Below, piece after piece: positions 18,641-27,291 of a stretch of 64,000 bases of DNA (the first letter of the stretch is position 1; each line of letters opens with the position of its first letter). The position numbers were made by a program, and so were the translations under genes. The notes below the pieces were generated by a model, which had not been told where the DNA came from, ran no database searches, and worked only from the letters and a program-made list of their open reading frames with translations. The DNA is from Pigmentiphaga sp. NML080357 (GTDB taxonomy: Bacteria > Pseudomonadota > Gammaproteobacteria > Burkholderiales > Burkholderiaceae_B), in the NCBI RefSeq assembly GCF_002188465.1, contig NZ_NINW01000008.1, positions 124,001 through 188,000 on the forward strand, in the 5' to 3' direction.

Positions 18641-19165
18641 TCAGACGCGGCGCCCCGTGCGGTGCAGCACAGGACCCGACCGGGCGGTATCGATGGCGGC
18701 ATCCAGATCCTGGATATCGCTATATCTTCCAAACATGTATTCGTAGCGCCGCACCACGATTGGCGCTCCCCGGCCCCGGCCGTTCTGGCTCCTGAGCCAG
18801 CGATAGCGTTCGGCGTCGAGGACCAGCTCGGACACGGCCGCCGCCAGGCGCTTGCTCAACGGCGACCGCCAGGAACGCGGCTCCCAGGTGCCCGACTCGA
18901 GCATGGCAACCGCTTGCCCGACCTCCTCCAAGGTCGCGTTACGCGGAGCCAGGCGGACGGCAAGATCCAGCGCTCCGGCGTGGCGCGACAATCCCGAGGA
19001 GGCGACGCGCAGCCGCCGCACCAGGTCCCGGCTGGAGGGCCTGGATGCCCATCCGTCGTCCCAGTGCCGGGTCTGCTGTCCCGCGGGTTCCAGAGCGGAC
19101 AACCCGCCGGCGTATTGCTCGAGGGCATCCGCCGCGTCGAGAAGCAGAGCGCTCAAATCATGCAT
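18641..19165 (-). CDS. Hypothetical protein with phage-like C-terminal motif
   Basis: This 174-residue protein has an N-terminal helical region (MHDLSALLLDAADALEQYAG) and a C-terminal segment, DAERYRWLRSQ ... DLDAAIDTA at about residues 131-163. That spaced pattern recurs in many short proteins of phages and prophages of proteobacteria. The molecular role of the motif is not known to me. The start is ATG 19165. An AT-rich 210-bp stretch upstream (19166-19375), unlike the surrounding DNA, may hold its promoter. Confidence 0.6.
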   Translation of the reverse strand: MHDLSALLLDAADALEQYAGGLSALEPAGQQTRHWDDGWASRPSSRDLVRRLRVASSGLSRHAGALDLAVRLAPRNATLEEVGQAVAMLESGTWEPRSWRSPLSKRLAAAVSELVLDAERYRWLRSQNGRGRGAPIVVRRYEYMFGRYSDIQDLDAAIDTARSGPVLHRTGRRV

Positions 19166-19375
19166 GATCGACCTCGTGTTTCGCGCAGGGAGGACGTGCA
19201 GCAAGAAGCGAGCCGGCAACGCGAATCATTGTCGATATCGTCAAAAACAGGAAATTCTCCTTGAAAAGAAAATCATAATTATCGAACCATTCCCGCCGCC
19301 GGACAGCGATGCGGGCGCCGAAAAGTTCGAGCATCCGATCCGCCGGCGATGGGCAGCCGGGCGTGTATCGACGGA

Positions 19376-20275
19376 TCAGGCCCGGAAGAGCTCGTGCACC
19401 AGCCCGCGCAGCCACATGTTGCCGGCATCCCTGTGGAAGCGGCGCGGCCAGAACTGGTGGACCTCGATGGTGGGCGCCTTGAGCGGCACGTCCACCATCC
19501 TGATGTCGGCATGCTGCACGCACACGTTGGCCATGTCGCGCGGAACGGTGGCGATGAGGTCGGAGCTTTCGATAATGGGCAGCAGGCTCGTGAAGTGGGA
19601 CGTTTCGAGCAGCACGCGCCGCCTCAAGCCCTTGCGCTGGAGGAACTCTTCGAACAGATGCTCCCGCCCCGGCCGGACGGCGGCATGCGGCAAGGCGAGG
19701 TACTGCTTGAGCGTGAGGACGTCCCCCACCTCGGGATGGCCGCTGCGGACGATGCAGACGAAGGTATTGCGAAACAGCAGTTGCTGAAACATGCCCGCCT
19801 TGTGCAGGTCGGGAAAATAGCCGATCGCCAGTTCCGCCTCGCCTGACTCCAGCGCTTCGGCGGCCGCATGGCGCGGCATGGCGAGCGTGCGCAGGTTCAG
19901 GCCCGGTCCGGCCTGGACGAACCGCGCCAGCAGCTTGGGGACGAAATTGATCTCGCCGATGTCGGGAGTGATCAGCGTGAAGGTGCGCTCGCTGGATGCC
20001 GGATCGAATGTGTGCGCCTGGAGGATTTCGCCCTTGATGGTATCCATTACGCGCCGCACCGCAGGCGCGAGCGAGACGGCCCGCGGGGTCGGCTGCATCT
20101 GCGAGCCGGTGCGCACGAACAAGGCGTCGCCGAACAGCGTGCGCAGGCGCGCCACGGCCGCGCTCATTGCCGGCTGGCTCAGGCCGATGGCCTCGGCCGC
20201 GCGCGACACGCTGCGGTGCTCCAGCATCGCATCGAACACGCGCAACAAGTTGAGGTCGATATGGCGAATATCCAT
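19376..20275 (-). CDS. LysR-family transcriptional regulator
   Basis: This 299-residue regulator starts MDIRHIDLNLLRVFDAMLEH with helix-turn-helix SRAAEAIGLSQPAMSAAVARL at about residues 25-45, the layout of the NodD/LinR/PcpR branch of LysR. A C-terminal ligand-binding domain follows. It is divergent from a four-gene cluster with aromatic ring hydroxylation and ring-cleavage enzymes and should be its activator, probably responding to the pathway substrate. A longer frame upstream exists, but the conserved N-terminus fixes 20275. Confidence 0.92.
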   Translation of the reverse strand: MDIRHIDLNLLRVFDAMLEHRSVSRAAEAIGLSQPAMSAAVARLRTLFGDALFVRTGSQMQPTPRAVSLAPAVRRVMDTIKGEILQAHTFDPASSERTFTLITPDIGEINFVPKLLARFVQAGPGLNLRTLAMPRHAAAEALESGEAELAIGYFPDLHKAGMFQQLLFRNTFVCIVRSGHPEVGDVLTLKQYLALPHAAVRPGREHLFEEFLQRKGLRRRVLLETSHFTSLLPIIESSDLIATVPRDMANVCVQHADIRMVDVPLKAPTIEVHQFWPRRFHRDAGNMWLRGLVHELFRA

Positions 20276-20291
20276 GGGATGGATTTTAACT

Positions 20292-20302
20292 ATTCGCCGA
20301 AT
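20292..20302. promoter_or_regulatory. Short palindrome in the LysR/catabolic divergent promoter
   Basis: ATTCG-C-CGAAT is a perfect 11-bp palindrome 17 bp upstream of the LysR start, in the 100-bp divergent promoter region. It is placed and shaped like a LysR binding site. Short palindromes also occur by chance. Confidence 0.4.
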
Positions 20303-20375
20303 CGTCTGGATAGATAATCCACCGGCGCTTAGACTGCCTCCGTGGATATTGCTTGACACTCGAACGGAGACACAC

Positions 20376-20801
20376 ATGACCGGCCTCACCCTGGAACAGG
20401 CGAACGCCATCATCGCCGCGGCGCTGCGCCGCTCCGCCCAGAAAGGCTACAAGCCCATGGCGGTGGTCGTGCTCGACGCGGCCGGGCACTTGAAGGCCGC
20501 GCAACGCCAGGACGGCGCCAGCATGTTCCGGGTAGACATCGCCACCGGCAAGGCCTGGGCCGCGGTGGGCATGGATGCCTCGAGCCGGACGCTGGCGCAA
20601 CGCGCCAAGGACAACCCGAATTTCTTCGTCACGCTGGCCGCCACCGCCCAGGGCCGCTTTCTTCCCCAGACAGGCGCGGTGCTGATCAAGGACGCCGCCG
20701 GCGCCGTGCTCGGAGCCGTCGGCGCGAGCGGCGGCACGGGCGACGAGGACGAGGAAATCTGCATCGCCGGCGTGACCGAGACCGGCCTGCAAGCGGGCTG
20801 A
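20376..20801 (+). CDS. GlcG/HbpS-family heme-binding-like protein
   Basis: This 141-residue single-domain protein belongs to the GlcG/HbpS family (PF03928). It shows LTLEQANAIIAAAL at the N-terminus, MAVVVLDAAGHLKAAQRQDG in the middle, and GAVGASGGTGDEDEEICIAGV near the end, the usual glycine-rich turn. Members are found in many catabolic operons and have been linked to heme or small-molecule binding; their role in these operons is unclear. It is the first gene of the cluster divergent from LysR. CGGAGA (20364-20369) precedes the ATG. Confidence 0.88.
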   Translation: MTGLTLEQANAIIAAALRRSAQKGYKPMAVVVLDAAGHLKAAQRQDGASMFRVDIATGKAWAAVGMDASSRTLAQRAKDNPNFFVTLAATAQGRFLPQTGAVLIKDAAGAVLGAVGASGGTGDEDEEICIAGVTETGLQAG

Positions 20802-20831
20802 CGGCTGGCGCGGACGACGGAACACGACACT

Positions 20832-21734
20832 ATGGCATCTTCCACCATACAGGGACTTCGCAGCGTGGCCCTGGAGGTTCCCGACCTGGCAAAGGCGGAA
20901 CATTTCTATACCGAAACCTGGCACCTGGACGTGGCCGCGCGCGAAGGAGACGCGCTCTATTTCCGCGGCACCGGTGCCGATCATCATCTGCTGGCGCTGC
21001 ATCGCGGGCCGCGCACCGCCATTCGTCATGTGACGCTGCGCGCCCGGAGCGAGGAGGCGCTCCACACCATCGCGCGCGCGTGCATCGACGCGGGCGGGAC
21101 GGTAGAGATCCCCGTCGGCGCGGTGGCGGACCCCGCCGGCGGACAAGGTCTATTGATACGCGATCGCGACGGGCGGCGGATCCAGGTGGTGGCCGGCGAC
21201 GCCCGGCATGCCGACGCCCGCGAGGTCGCCGACCGCCCCGTCAGGCTCGCGCACGCCGTGCTCAACAGCGACGACGTCGCCGCCACGCAGCGCTTCTTCG
21301 AGCAGGCGCTGGACTTCCGGCTGGCCGACCGCACGCGCATCATGGCCTTCCTGAACTGCAACGCCGACCACCACACGATCGCGCTGGGCGACACGGACAA
21401 CAATGCGCTGAACCATATCGCCTTCGTCATGCCGGACCTGGAATCCGTCATGCGCGGCGGCGGCCGGATGAAAGACGCGGGCTACGCCATCGAATGGGGG
21501 CCCGGCCGGCACGGCCCGGGGGACAACGCCTTCAACTATTTCATCGGCCCCTTCGGCGAGGTGATCGAGTACACGGCGGAAGTGGAACAGATCGACGACA
21601 GCTATGTGGCCGGCGCGCCCGAAGACTGGACATGGCCGCCGGGCCGCGTGGACCAGTGGGGCATATCGCCGCCCCCGTCGTCCCGCCTGAAAGCGGCGCA
21701 AAGCGACGTGTTCTTCGTGGCCCCGCCGGCCTGA
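20832..21734 (+). CDS. VOC-family (type I extradiol) dioxygenase
   Basis: This 300-residue protein has two vicinal-oxygen-chelate domains. The C-terminal domain shows probable iron ligands as in extradiol dioxygenases: His in RLAHAVLNS, His in NALNHIAFVM and Glu in GEVIEYTAEV. It likely cleaves a catechol-like ring between or beside hydroxyls. The hydroxylase gene follows at 160 bp, consistent with hydroxylation then ring cleavage. It resembles catechol 2,3-dioxygenase and 2,3-dihydroxybiphenyl dioxygenase by domain plan only; the substrate is unknown. Confidence 0.85.
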   Translation: MASSTIQGLRSVALEVPDLAKAEHFYTETWHLDVAAREGDALYFRGTGADHHLLALHRGPRTAIRHVTLRARSEEALHTIARACIDAGGTVEIPVGAVADPAGGQGLLIRDRDGRRIQVVAGDARHADAREVADRPVRLAHAVLNSDDVAATQRFFEQALDFRLADRTRIMAFLNCNADHHTIALGDTDNNALNHIAFVMPDLESVMRGGGRMKDAGYAIEWGPGRHGPGDNAFNYFIGPFGEVIEYTAEVEQIDDSYVAGAPEDWTWPPGRVDQWGISPPPSSRLKAAQSDVFFVAPPA

Positions 21735-21893
21735 TCCGCCTCAACCGGACCACAACCGACCATTCACGCGATCTGCCGATGCCCGCAGGCCGGGCGCGGC
21801 CCGTCTCGTCCCGAAAAAACGCTCCCGTAGGCGATGCGTCCATCCCTCGGAGCACCTTATGGAGAATCCTGAACCCATGCGGAGATACTGCGC

Positions 21894-23444
21894 ATGACCT
21901 CGGCTACCCATCCCATGGCGTACGACGTCGCCATCGTAGGCTTCGGCCCTGCCGGCGCGGTGGCCGCCGGGCTGCTGGCCAACCAGGGGTTCCGCGTCCA
22001 CGTCTGCGACCGGCAACGCGATGTCTACGACAAACCGCGCGCAATCGCGGTCGACCACGAAATCATGCGTGTCTTCCAGCAACTGGGGCTGGTGGATCGC
22101 ATCGCTGAACATGTCGAGCCGTTCACGCCCTCCGAGTACTACGGCGTGGATGGCCGCCTCATCAAGCGGCTGACGATGGTCGAGCCGCCCTACCCGCTCG
22201 GCTACGTTCCATCCAATGTCTTCACCCAGCCTCCGGTGGAGCGCATCCTGCGGGCTCATGTGGAGCGATCGCCCAACGCCCGCGTGGAACTGGGCGCGAC
22301 GGCATGCGCGCTGGAACAGGATGCGGACGGCGTTACGCTGGAACTGGCGCACGATGACGGCCGCCGGGACAGCATCCGTGCCCGCTACGTGATCGGCTGC
22401 GACGGCGCCTCCAGCACCGTGCGCGACCTCGTCGGCATCGCGCTGGAGGACCTGGAGTTCGACGAACCGTGGCTGGTGGTGGACGTGCTGGCCAATGAGC
22501 GCGGACTCGCCAAACTGCCCCGGACCAGCGTGCAGTACTGTGAGCCGGATCGGCCATGCACGCTGGTCATTGGTCCCGGCAATCATCGCCGGTGGGAGAT
22601 ATCGCTCAAGCCGGGCGAGGACCCTCAGGCCGTCACGCGTCCCGAGGAAACGTGGAAACTGCTGGCGCGCTGGCTCGGTCCGGACGACGGCCAGCTATGG
22701 CGCCAGGCCAGCTACCGTTTCCATGCCCTGGTGGCGGACGAATGGCGCAAGGGGCGCGTGTTCATTGCCGGCGACGCTGCCCACCAGCAGCCGCCCTTCC
22801 TGGGCCAGGGCATGTGCCAGGGCATACGCGACGTCGCCAACCTGAGCTGGAAACTCGCCGCGGTGCTGCGGCGGACGGTGGCGGGCGACCGGGCCGAGGC
22901 GCTGCTCGACAGCTACGGCGTGGAGCGCAAGCAGCACGTCCGCAACCTGACCGGGCGCATCAAGGCCATCGGCGCGGTGATCTGCGAACGCGACGAAGCC
23001 CGCGCCCGCGCGCGGGACACGCGCCTGCTCGATGAATGCGGCGGCATCGTGCGCGACGTACCCCGCCAGGAAGTCATCCCCCCCTTGGAGCAAGGACTGT
23101 TGTCGCGCCGTCCCGCGCCCGCTCGCGGCACGCTCTTCCCGCAACCGTGGGTGCGGCAGGCCGATGCGGCAGTCCGCCTGGACCACTTCGCCGGCGACGG
23201 CTGGTGGCTGGCGCTGGCCCCGGCCTATCCAGGCACCGCGCCGGTCCTTCCTGCGCAATGGGGCGTGGCGACGCTGCACTTCGGCCGCGTCCTGGCCGAG
23301 ACGGAAGGCGTATGCGCCGCATGGTTCGAGCGCAATGCGTGCGTCGCCGCCCTGGTGCGCCCCGACCGCTATGTCTATGGCGTCGCCGCCGATGCGCGGG
23401 AATTGGACGCCTTGCTCGACGAACTGCGCACCGCGCTGCATTGA
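21894..23444 (+). CDS. FAD-dependent aromatic hydroxylase (MhpA-like)
   Basis: This 516-residue group A flavoprotein monooxygenase has the FAD dinucleotide motif VGFGPAG at residues 15-21, the DG motif YVIGCDGASSTVR, and the GD motif RVFIAGDAAHQQPPFLGQGM. The layout and length match 3-(3-hydroxyphenyl)propionate hydroxylase and related phenol hydroxylases, which use NAD(P)H and O2 to add an ortho hydroxyl. It sits between a ring-cleavage dioxygenase and a Bug receptor. The natural substrate cannot be read from sequence. Confidence 0.9.
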   Translation: MTSATHPMAYDVAIVGFGPAGAVAAGLLANQGFRVHVCDRQRDVYDKPRAIAVDHEIMRVFQQLGLVDRIAEHVEPFTPSEYYGVDGRLIKRLTMVEPPYPLGYVPSNVFTQPPVERILRAHVERSPNARVELGATACALEQDADGVTLELAHDDGRRDSIRARYVIGCDGASSTVRDLVGIALEDLEFDEPWLVVDVLANERGLAKLPRTSVQYCEPDRPCTLVIGPGNHRRWEISLKPGEDPQAVTRPEETWKLLARWLGPDDGQLWRQASYRFHALVADEWRKGRVFIAGDAAHQQPPFLGQGMCQGIRDVANLSWKLAAVLRRTVAGDRAEALLDSYGVERKQHVRNLTGRIKAIGAVICERDEARARARDTRLLDECGGIVRDVPRQEVIPPLEQGLLSRRPAPARGTLFPQPWVRQADAAVRLDHFAGDGWWLALAPAYPGTAPVLPAQWGVATLHFGRVLAETEGVCAAWFERNACVAALVRPDRYVYGVAADARELDALLDELRTALH

Positions 23445-23468
23445 CCACCATACCGAGAGGAGACAACG

Positions 23469-24455
23469 ATGAACCGAAGACACGCCATCCAGACCATCGC
23501 GGCCGTGGCAGCCGCCGTTTCCGGCTTCGCGCCCTTGCCCGCGGCGCTGGCGCAGGCCTGGCCGGACAAGCCGGTACGGCTGCTGCTGTCGCAGCCGCCA
23601 GGCTCCGGGCCCGACAACATCGCCCGCCTGTTGTCCGAGCGGCTCTACCCGCGCTGGGGCCAGGCAGTGGTGATCGAGAACAAGCCGGGCGGCCAGAATA
23701 CGGTGGGCGCCCAGGCCGCGGCGCGTTCGCCCGCCGACGGCTACAACTTCTATTTCGCGACCACGGCGGCGCTGGTCACCAATACCTTCCTGTTCAAGCA
23801 GCTACCCTACGACCCGGCCAAGGACTTCGTGCCGGTGGCCTTCGTCGCCCGCAGTCCATTCGGCATCCTGGTCAAGGCCGACTCGCCGGTGCGGACCGTG
23901 GAGGAACTCATCGCCAAGTCCAAGGCAGCGCCCGGCACGTTCACGCTTGGCAACGAAGGCCCGCGCACTTTCGGCGGCATGATCGCCCGCCTGTTCAACG
24001 CCCGATCCGGCGCGCAGGCCAACCTGGTTCCCTACGTGTCGGTCGGCGTATCGGCGCAGAACCTGATGGGCGGGCACGTGGACGCGATCGTGGCCGACGT
24101 GGCCTCGACCGCGCAACTGGCCAAGCAGGGCCGCCTGCGGCTGCTGGCGGTGACCTCGGAGAAGCGACTGCCCGACTGGCCGCAGGTGCCCGCGCTCTCG
24201 GAACTATTGCGGGACTTCGACATGGTGGGCTGGTTCGCCATCGTCGCGCCCGCCGGAACCCCCGCCGCCGCGATCGACCGGGTCAACCGCGACATCAACG
24301 CCTTGCTGGCGGACGAGGAAGTGGCGGGGCGCATCGCGGCCATCGGCCCCATTGCCGCGCCGGGCTACAGCCCGGCGCAGACGGGCGAATTCCTCAAGCG
24401 GGAGCATGCCCGCTGGGCGCAGATCACCAAGGAAATAGACATCCTGCCGGAATGA
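23469..24455 (+). CDS. Bug-family tripartite tricarboxylate transporter substrate-binding protein
   Basis: This 328-residue periplasmic receptor has an Arg-rich, Tat-compatible or Sec signal (MNRRHAIQTIAAVAAAVSGF, cleaved near LAQA). The family sequence WPDKPVRLLLSQPPGSGPDN, then VIENKPGGQNTVGA and ADGYNFYF, and late FAIVAPAGTPAAAI are present. GGAGAC lies just before its ATG. As last gene of the cluster it probably captures the aromatic acid or a related compound. No membrane subunits are nearby. Confidence 0.92.
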   Translation: MNRRHAIQTIAAVAAAVSGFAPLPAALAQAWPDKPVRLLLSQPPGSGPDNIARLLSERLYPRWGQAVVIENKPGGQNTVGAQAAARSPADGYNFYFATTAALVTNTFLFKQLPYDPAKDFVPVAFVARSPFGILVKADSPVRTVEELIAKSKAAPGTFTLGNEGPRTFGGMIARLFNARSGAQANLVPYVSVGVSAQNLMGGHVDAIVADVASTAQLAKQGRLRLLAVTSEKRLPDWPQVPALSELLRDFDMVGWFAIVAPAGTPAAAIDRVNRDINALLADEEVAGRIAAIGPIAAPGYSPAQTGEFLKREHARWAQITKEIDILPE

Positions 24456-24478
24456 GCCGGCCCGCCGGCGGCCGGCTC
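24454..24478. terminator. Hairpin between convergent genes
   Basis: GAGCCGGC (24454-24461) and GCCGGCTC (24471-24478) form a perfect 8-bp stem with a 9-base GC loop, starting at the Bug stop codon. No T tract follows, so it is a terminator-like or protective hairpin between the catabolic cluster and the convergent DUF3597 gene. Confidence 0.4.
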
Positions 24479-24510
24479 ACCGCCGTGGGCGGCGAAGCCG
24501 GTGCATGGCA

Positions 24511-24897
24511 TTACTTCTTGAGGTCGTCGGGAACCTTGCCGCCATTTTCGGCCAGTTTCTGCATCACCTGCTTGTGCAGCCAGATGTTCATGGCGGCCGA
24601 ATCGTTGGTGTCGCCGCTGTAGTGCAGTTCGGTAGCCAGCTGCTTGCGGGCCGCGAGGCTGCTGTCCAGGCCCAGCAGCTTCATCAGGTCGACGATCGAC
24701 GTTTTCCAGTTCAGTTTTTCCGGATGCTTGGCGGCCAGTCCATTAAGGATGGCTTCCACATCCACGGCCGGCATCGCAGCCGGAGCGCCGGCCGGAGCCG
24801 GGGCGGCGGTGGGCGTCGCCGCGGGCGGGGCCGCTTCGGCAACCGCGGGATGACTGGACGGAAAAATCTTGTCGAGAATGGCTTTGAAAATACTCAT
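24511..24897 (-). CDS. DUF3597 family protein
   Basis: This 128-residue protein has an N-terminal MSIFKAILDKIFP, a low-complexity Ala/Pro linker at about residues 20-48, and a conserved C-terminal domain (VDVEAILNGLAAKHPEKLNW, DLMKLLGLDSSLAARKQLA) that I recognise as DUF3597. A related fold appears in LysM-type or YidB-like proteins. The function is unknown; it is small, soluble and probably monocistronic. Confidence 0.82.
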   Translation of the reverse strand: MSIFKAILDKIFPSSHPAVAEAAPPAATPTAAPAPAGAPAAMPAVDVEAILNGLAAKHPEKLNWKTSIVDLMKLLGLDSSLAARKQLATELHYSGDTNDSAAMNIWLHKQVMQKLAENGGKVPDDLKK

Positions 24898-25021
24898 ACC
24901 TTCCCCCTCTTCGTCACGGTTCCAGGCACATGCCTGGGCCGATTGTAAAGGGGGACCGCCAGCCTGGCAGCCCTCGTGTGTAACGGGATGCGGCGTCTAC
25001 GTAACCCGCCGCCCCCTGTGG

Positions 25022-25273
25022 CTACAGCTTGAACCAGCGGTCGTGCTCGATGTCGTCCGCGATGCGGATCTCGGCCTCGTCCAGGCATTCTTCCTCGGAG
25101 GCCGCGGCTATCCCGCGCAGCGACAGCGCCGGACCGAGCAGCAGGCGCTTGCCGTCGCTTTGCTCGTAGATCTTGCAATTGGCGTCCCACATGCCAGGAC
25201 CGCGCTGGCGGGGATCGATTTCCACCTCGAGTACACGGGAAGTGCGATTCGGGCAGTATTGGAAAGAGAACAT
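25022..25273 (-). CDS. Hypothetical protein, 83 residues
   Basis: I do not recognise the family. The start MFSFQYCPNRTSRVLEVEID at 25273 is preceded by GGGGGC-rich sequence and gives a compact acidic protein ending DEAEIRIADDIEHDRWFKL. It has no membrane segment. The frame is open well beyond this start into the neighbouring gene region. The composition (balanced, no long simple runs) suggests a real small cytoplasmic protein. Confidence 0.55.
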   Translation of the reverse strand: MFSFQYCPNRTSRVLEVEIDPRQRGPGMWDANCKIYEQSDGKRLLLGPALSLRGIAAASEEECLDEAEIRIADDIEHDRWFKL

Positions 25274-25385
25274 GGCAGGCCCCCGCTCCGGTCCGTTCGA
25301 CGGGCCCACTATAGCGCCGGACCGGCCGGGTGACCTCATGCAGTGCAGCAATGCGGCGTGTTCGTTGCGCGCCGCGCACGCCGCC

Positions 25386-26384
25386 TCAGGATGCCCAGGA
25401 AACCAGCGACAACAGCAGCAGCAAGGCCATCCACAGCACCACTGCCCGCCACAGCAGCCCCACCGCCGCATGCAGCGTCGCGGGATCGGGCAATCGGGCC
25501 GGCTCGTCGGGGGCCTCGGCGGCGGCGGTGAACTCGCTGGCAGCCGAGGCGGGCTGGACCGGTCCGACCAGCCCGGGGTCCTCGACCGGCACCGCGGGCG
25601 GCTGCCATTTGCCGGACACCGGCGCCAGGCGCACGCCCAGCGCGCCGGCCGCGCTTTCGACCACCACGCCGCGTTGCGGATCTTCCCAGCTCGCGGCGCG
25701 CTGCCGCCAGCCATACAGGGCATCCTCGAAATTGCCGACGATGGCAAAACCGATGGCGGTCATGCGGGCGGGAATCCAGTCGAGCAGGCGGAACGCGCCG
25801 CGGGCCACGTCGCCGAAGGCGTCGGCACGTCCGGCCCACTCCTGCCGGACGATGCCGGCCAGCTTGTACAACGCCGCCCCCGAGGCGCCCGGCAGCACAG
25901 CATACCAGAACAGCACCCCATAGACGTTGCGGTGCGAGGCCACCACGCCTTCCTCGATCGCGGTGCGGCAGATTTCCGGCACCGTCATGGTCTCGGCCGC
26001 GACATCGCCTTCGGAGACCTGCAGCCAGGCCTGCAGGTGACTGCGCGCCAGAGTGACGTCGCCCCGGGCCAGCGCGAACTGGATCTCGGTGAAATGATGG
26101 CTGAACTGGCGAAAGCCGAGCGTGAACCACAGCACCACGACGTGGAACACCAGCGCGAGGACCGGATGCACCGCCCACGCCAGCGAACCGATCAGCCATA
26201 CGGCCAGGCTGGGAACCAGCACCACGAGCAGCCATCCGAGTACCGCATAGCCCCGGCTGCCCGCATCGAGCGCATGACCTGCCCATCGGCACGCGGCGCG
26301 CGCGGCTTCGTGGACGGCATTCGAGCGCGGCAGGGGTCTGACCTGTTCGGCGAGGAAGGCAAGGAGGAGTGCGAAGAAGCTCAT
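25386..26384 (-). CDS. CobD/CbiB-family membrane protein
   Basis: This 332-residue membrane protein begins MSFFALLLAFLAEQVRPLPR and has several hydrophobic helices (residues ~45-85, ~200-215, ~310-330). The ordering of polar patches such as FRQFSHHFTEI and EEGVVASHRNVYGVLFW matches proteins annotated CobD/CbiB family in Bordetella. Genuine CbiB makes adenosylcobinamide; here no other cobalamin gene is nearby and the AmpE/CobD-like superfamily includes proteins of other roles. I would not assert cobalamin synthesis. Confidence 0.75.
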   Translation of the reverse strand: MSFFALLLAFLAEQVRPLPRSNAVHEAARAACRWAGHALDAGSRGYAVLGWLLVVLVPSLAVWLIGSLAWAVHPVLALVFHVVVLWFTLGFRQFSHHFTEIQFALARGDVTLARSHLQAWLQVSEGDVAAETMTVPEICRTAIEEGVVASHRNVYGVLFWYAVLPGASGAALYKLAGIVRQEWAGRADAFGDVARGAFRLLDWIPARMTAIGFAIVGNFEDALYGWRQRAASWEDPQRGVVVESAAGALGVRLAPVSGKWQPPAVPVEDPGLVGPVQPASAASEFTAAAEAPDEPARLPDPATLHAAVGLLWRAVVLWMALLLLLSLVSWAS

Positions 26385-26448
26385 GAGCGCATTCTAGAGT
26401 GCATAGCCGCGGATGTGCATTATCGGATGGCCACGGAGGGGACAGTCG

Positions 26449-27231
26449 TCAAGCGCGCAGGAACTGGTAGAGATTGCGCAGCATCCCCGCGGTCGCCCCC
26501 CATATGAAAAACTGCTTCCACGGCATCGAATAGTAGGTTCGCACTTCGCCGGACGGCAATGCGGCGCTGTGCAAGCGATGATTGGCCGGATCCATCAGGA
26601 ACGGCAACGGTACTTCGAATACTTCGGCCACCTCGAACGGATCCGGCCGCGGCGAGAAATCCGGCCGGACCAGCCCGACCAGGGGCACCACGCGAAAGCC
26701 GGTGCCCGTGAAATAGTCCGGCAGCTGGCCGATGATCTCCACCAGGTCTCGCGGCAGGCCGGTTTCCTCCTCGGTTTCGCGCAGGGCGGCGTCGGCGACC
26801 GACGAATCGCTCGGCTCCACCCGCCCGCCCGGGAAACTCACCTGGCCGGCATGATCGTGCAAGTGCGCGGTGCGCTGCGTCAGCATGACGTGGATGCCGT
26901 CGGGCCTCAGCATCATCGGGACCAGCACCGATGCCAACCGCAACGTCAGGTCCGAGGCCCGTGCGGGATTGATGTCCTGCGCGTCGGGCGTCCACGGAGG
27001 CGGCGAGGCGAAGCGCCGGCGCAGCGCGGACGGCGTCAGGCGCTCCGCAGGCACGGGCGCCAGCCCGTCGGGGTTGGCGACCCAGGGCTGGGTGACGGGA
27101 TCGAAGGCGGGCCGCCGCTGGGGCTGGCCAGGACGCGGCGCGAGGGTCTCGGGTTGGATCTCCTCGGGCGTATCGTCGATGTCCCCTGCCGGGGCGACGT
27201 TGCGGTTGTCAGGCGGAATGGGCGATGACAT
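26449..27231 (-). CDS. NUDIX hydrolase, probable CoA pyrophosphatase (NudL-like)
   Basis: This 260-residue protein has an intact Nudix box, GGRVEPSDSSVADAALRETE followed by EETGL, and directly before it the CoA-specific motif LTQRTAHLHDHAGQVSFPGG (the UPF0035 signature). It should cleave CoA and its derivatives to phosphopantetheine and 3',5'-ADP. About 70 N-terminal residues before the fold are Pro-rich and probably disordered. It follows the rplS terminator, so it is likely expressed on its own promoter. Confidence 0.9.
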   Translation of the reverse strand: MSSPIPPDNRNVAPAGDIDDTPEEIQPETLAPRPGQPQRRPAFDPVTQPWVANPDGLAPVPAERLTPSALRRRFASPPPWTPDAQDINPARASDLTLRLASVLVPMMLRPDGIHVMLTQRTAHLHDHAGQVSFPGGRVEPSDSSVADAALRETEEETGLPRDLVEIIGQLPDYFTGTGFRVVPLVGLVRPDFSPRPDPFEVAEVFEVPLPFLMDPANHRLHSAALPSGEVRTYYSMPWKQFFIWGATAGMLRNLYQFLRA

Positions 27232-27241
27232 CGGGGCTGGG

Positions 27242-27270
27242 AAAAAAAAGGCGCCCGTACGAGGCGCCTT
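27242..27270 (-). terminator. Rho-independent terminator of the rpsP-rplS operon
   Basis: On the minus strand a perfect 8-bp stem, AAGGCGCC paired with GGCGCCTT, has a 7-base loop and is followed by a run of T (the A run at 27242-27249 on the plus strand). It lies 21 bp after the rplS stop. Confidence 0.93.
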
Positions 27271-27291
27271 TGTATTGCAGTACCGCGGGAA

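Noticed and set aside
25386-26384. Assigning cobalamin synthesis to the CobD/CbiB-like gene
   Set aside because: No other cobalamin gene nearby, and the superfamily includes proteins of other roles.
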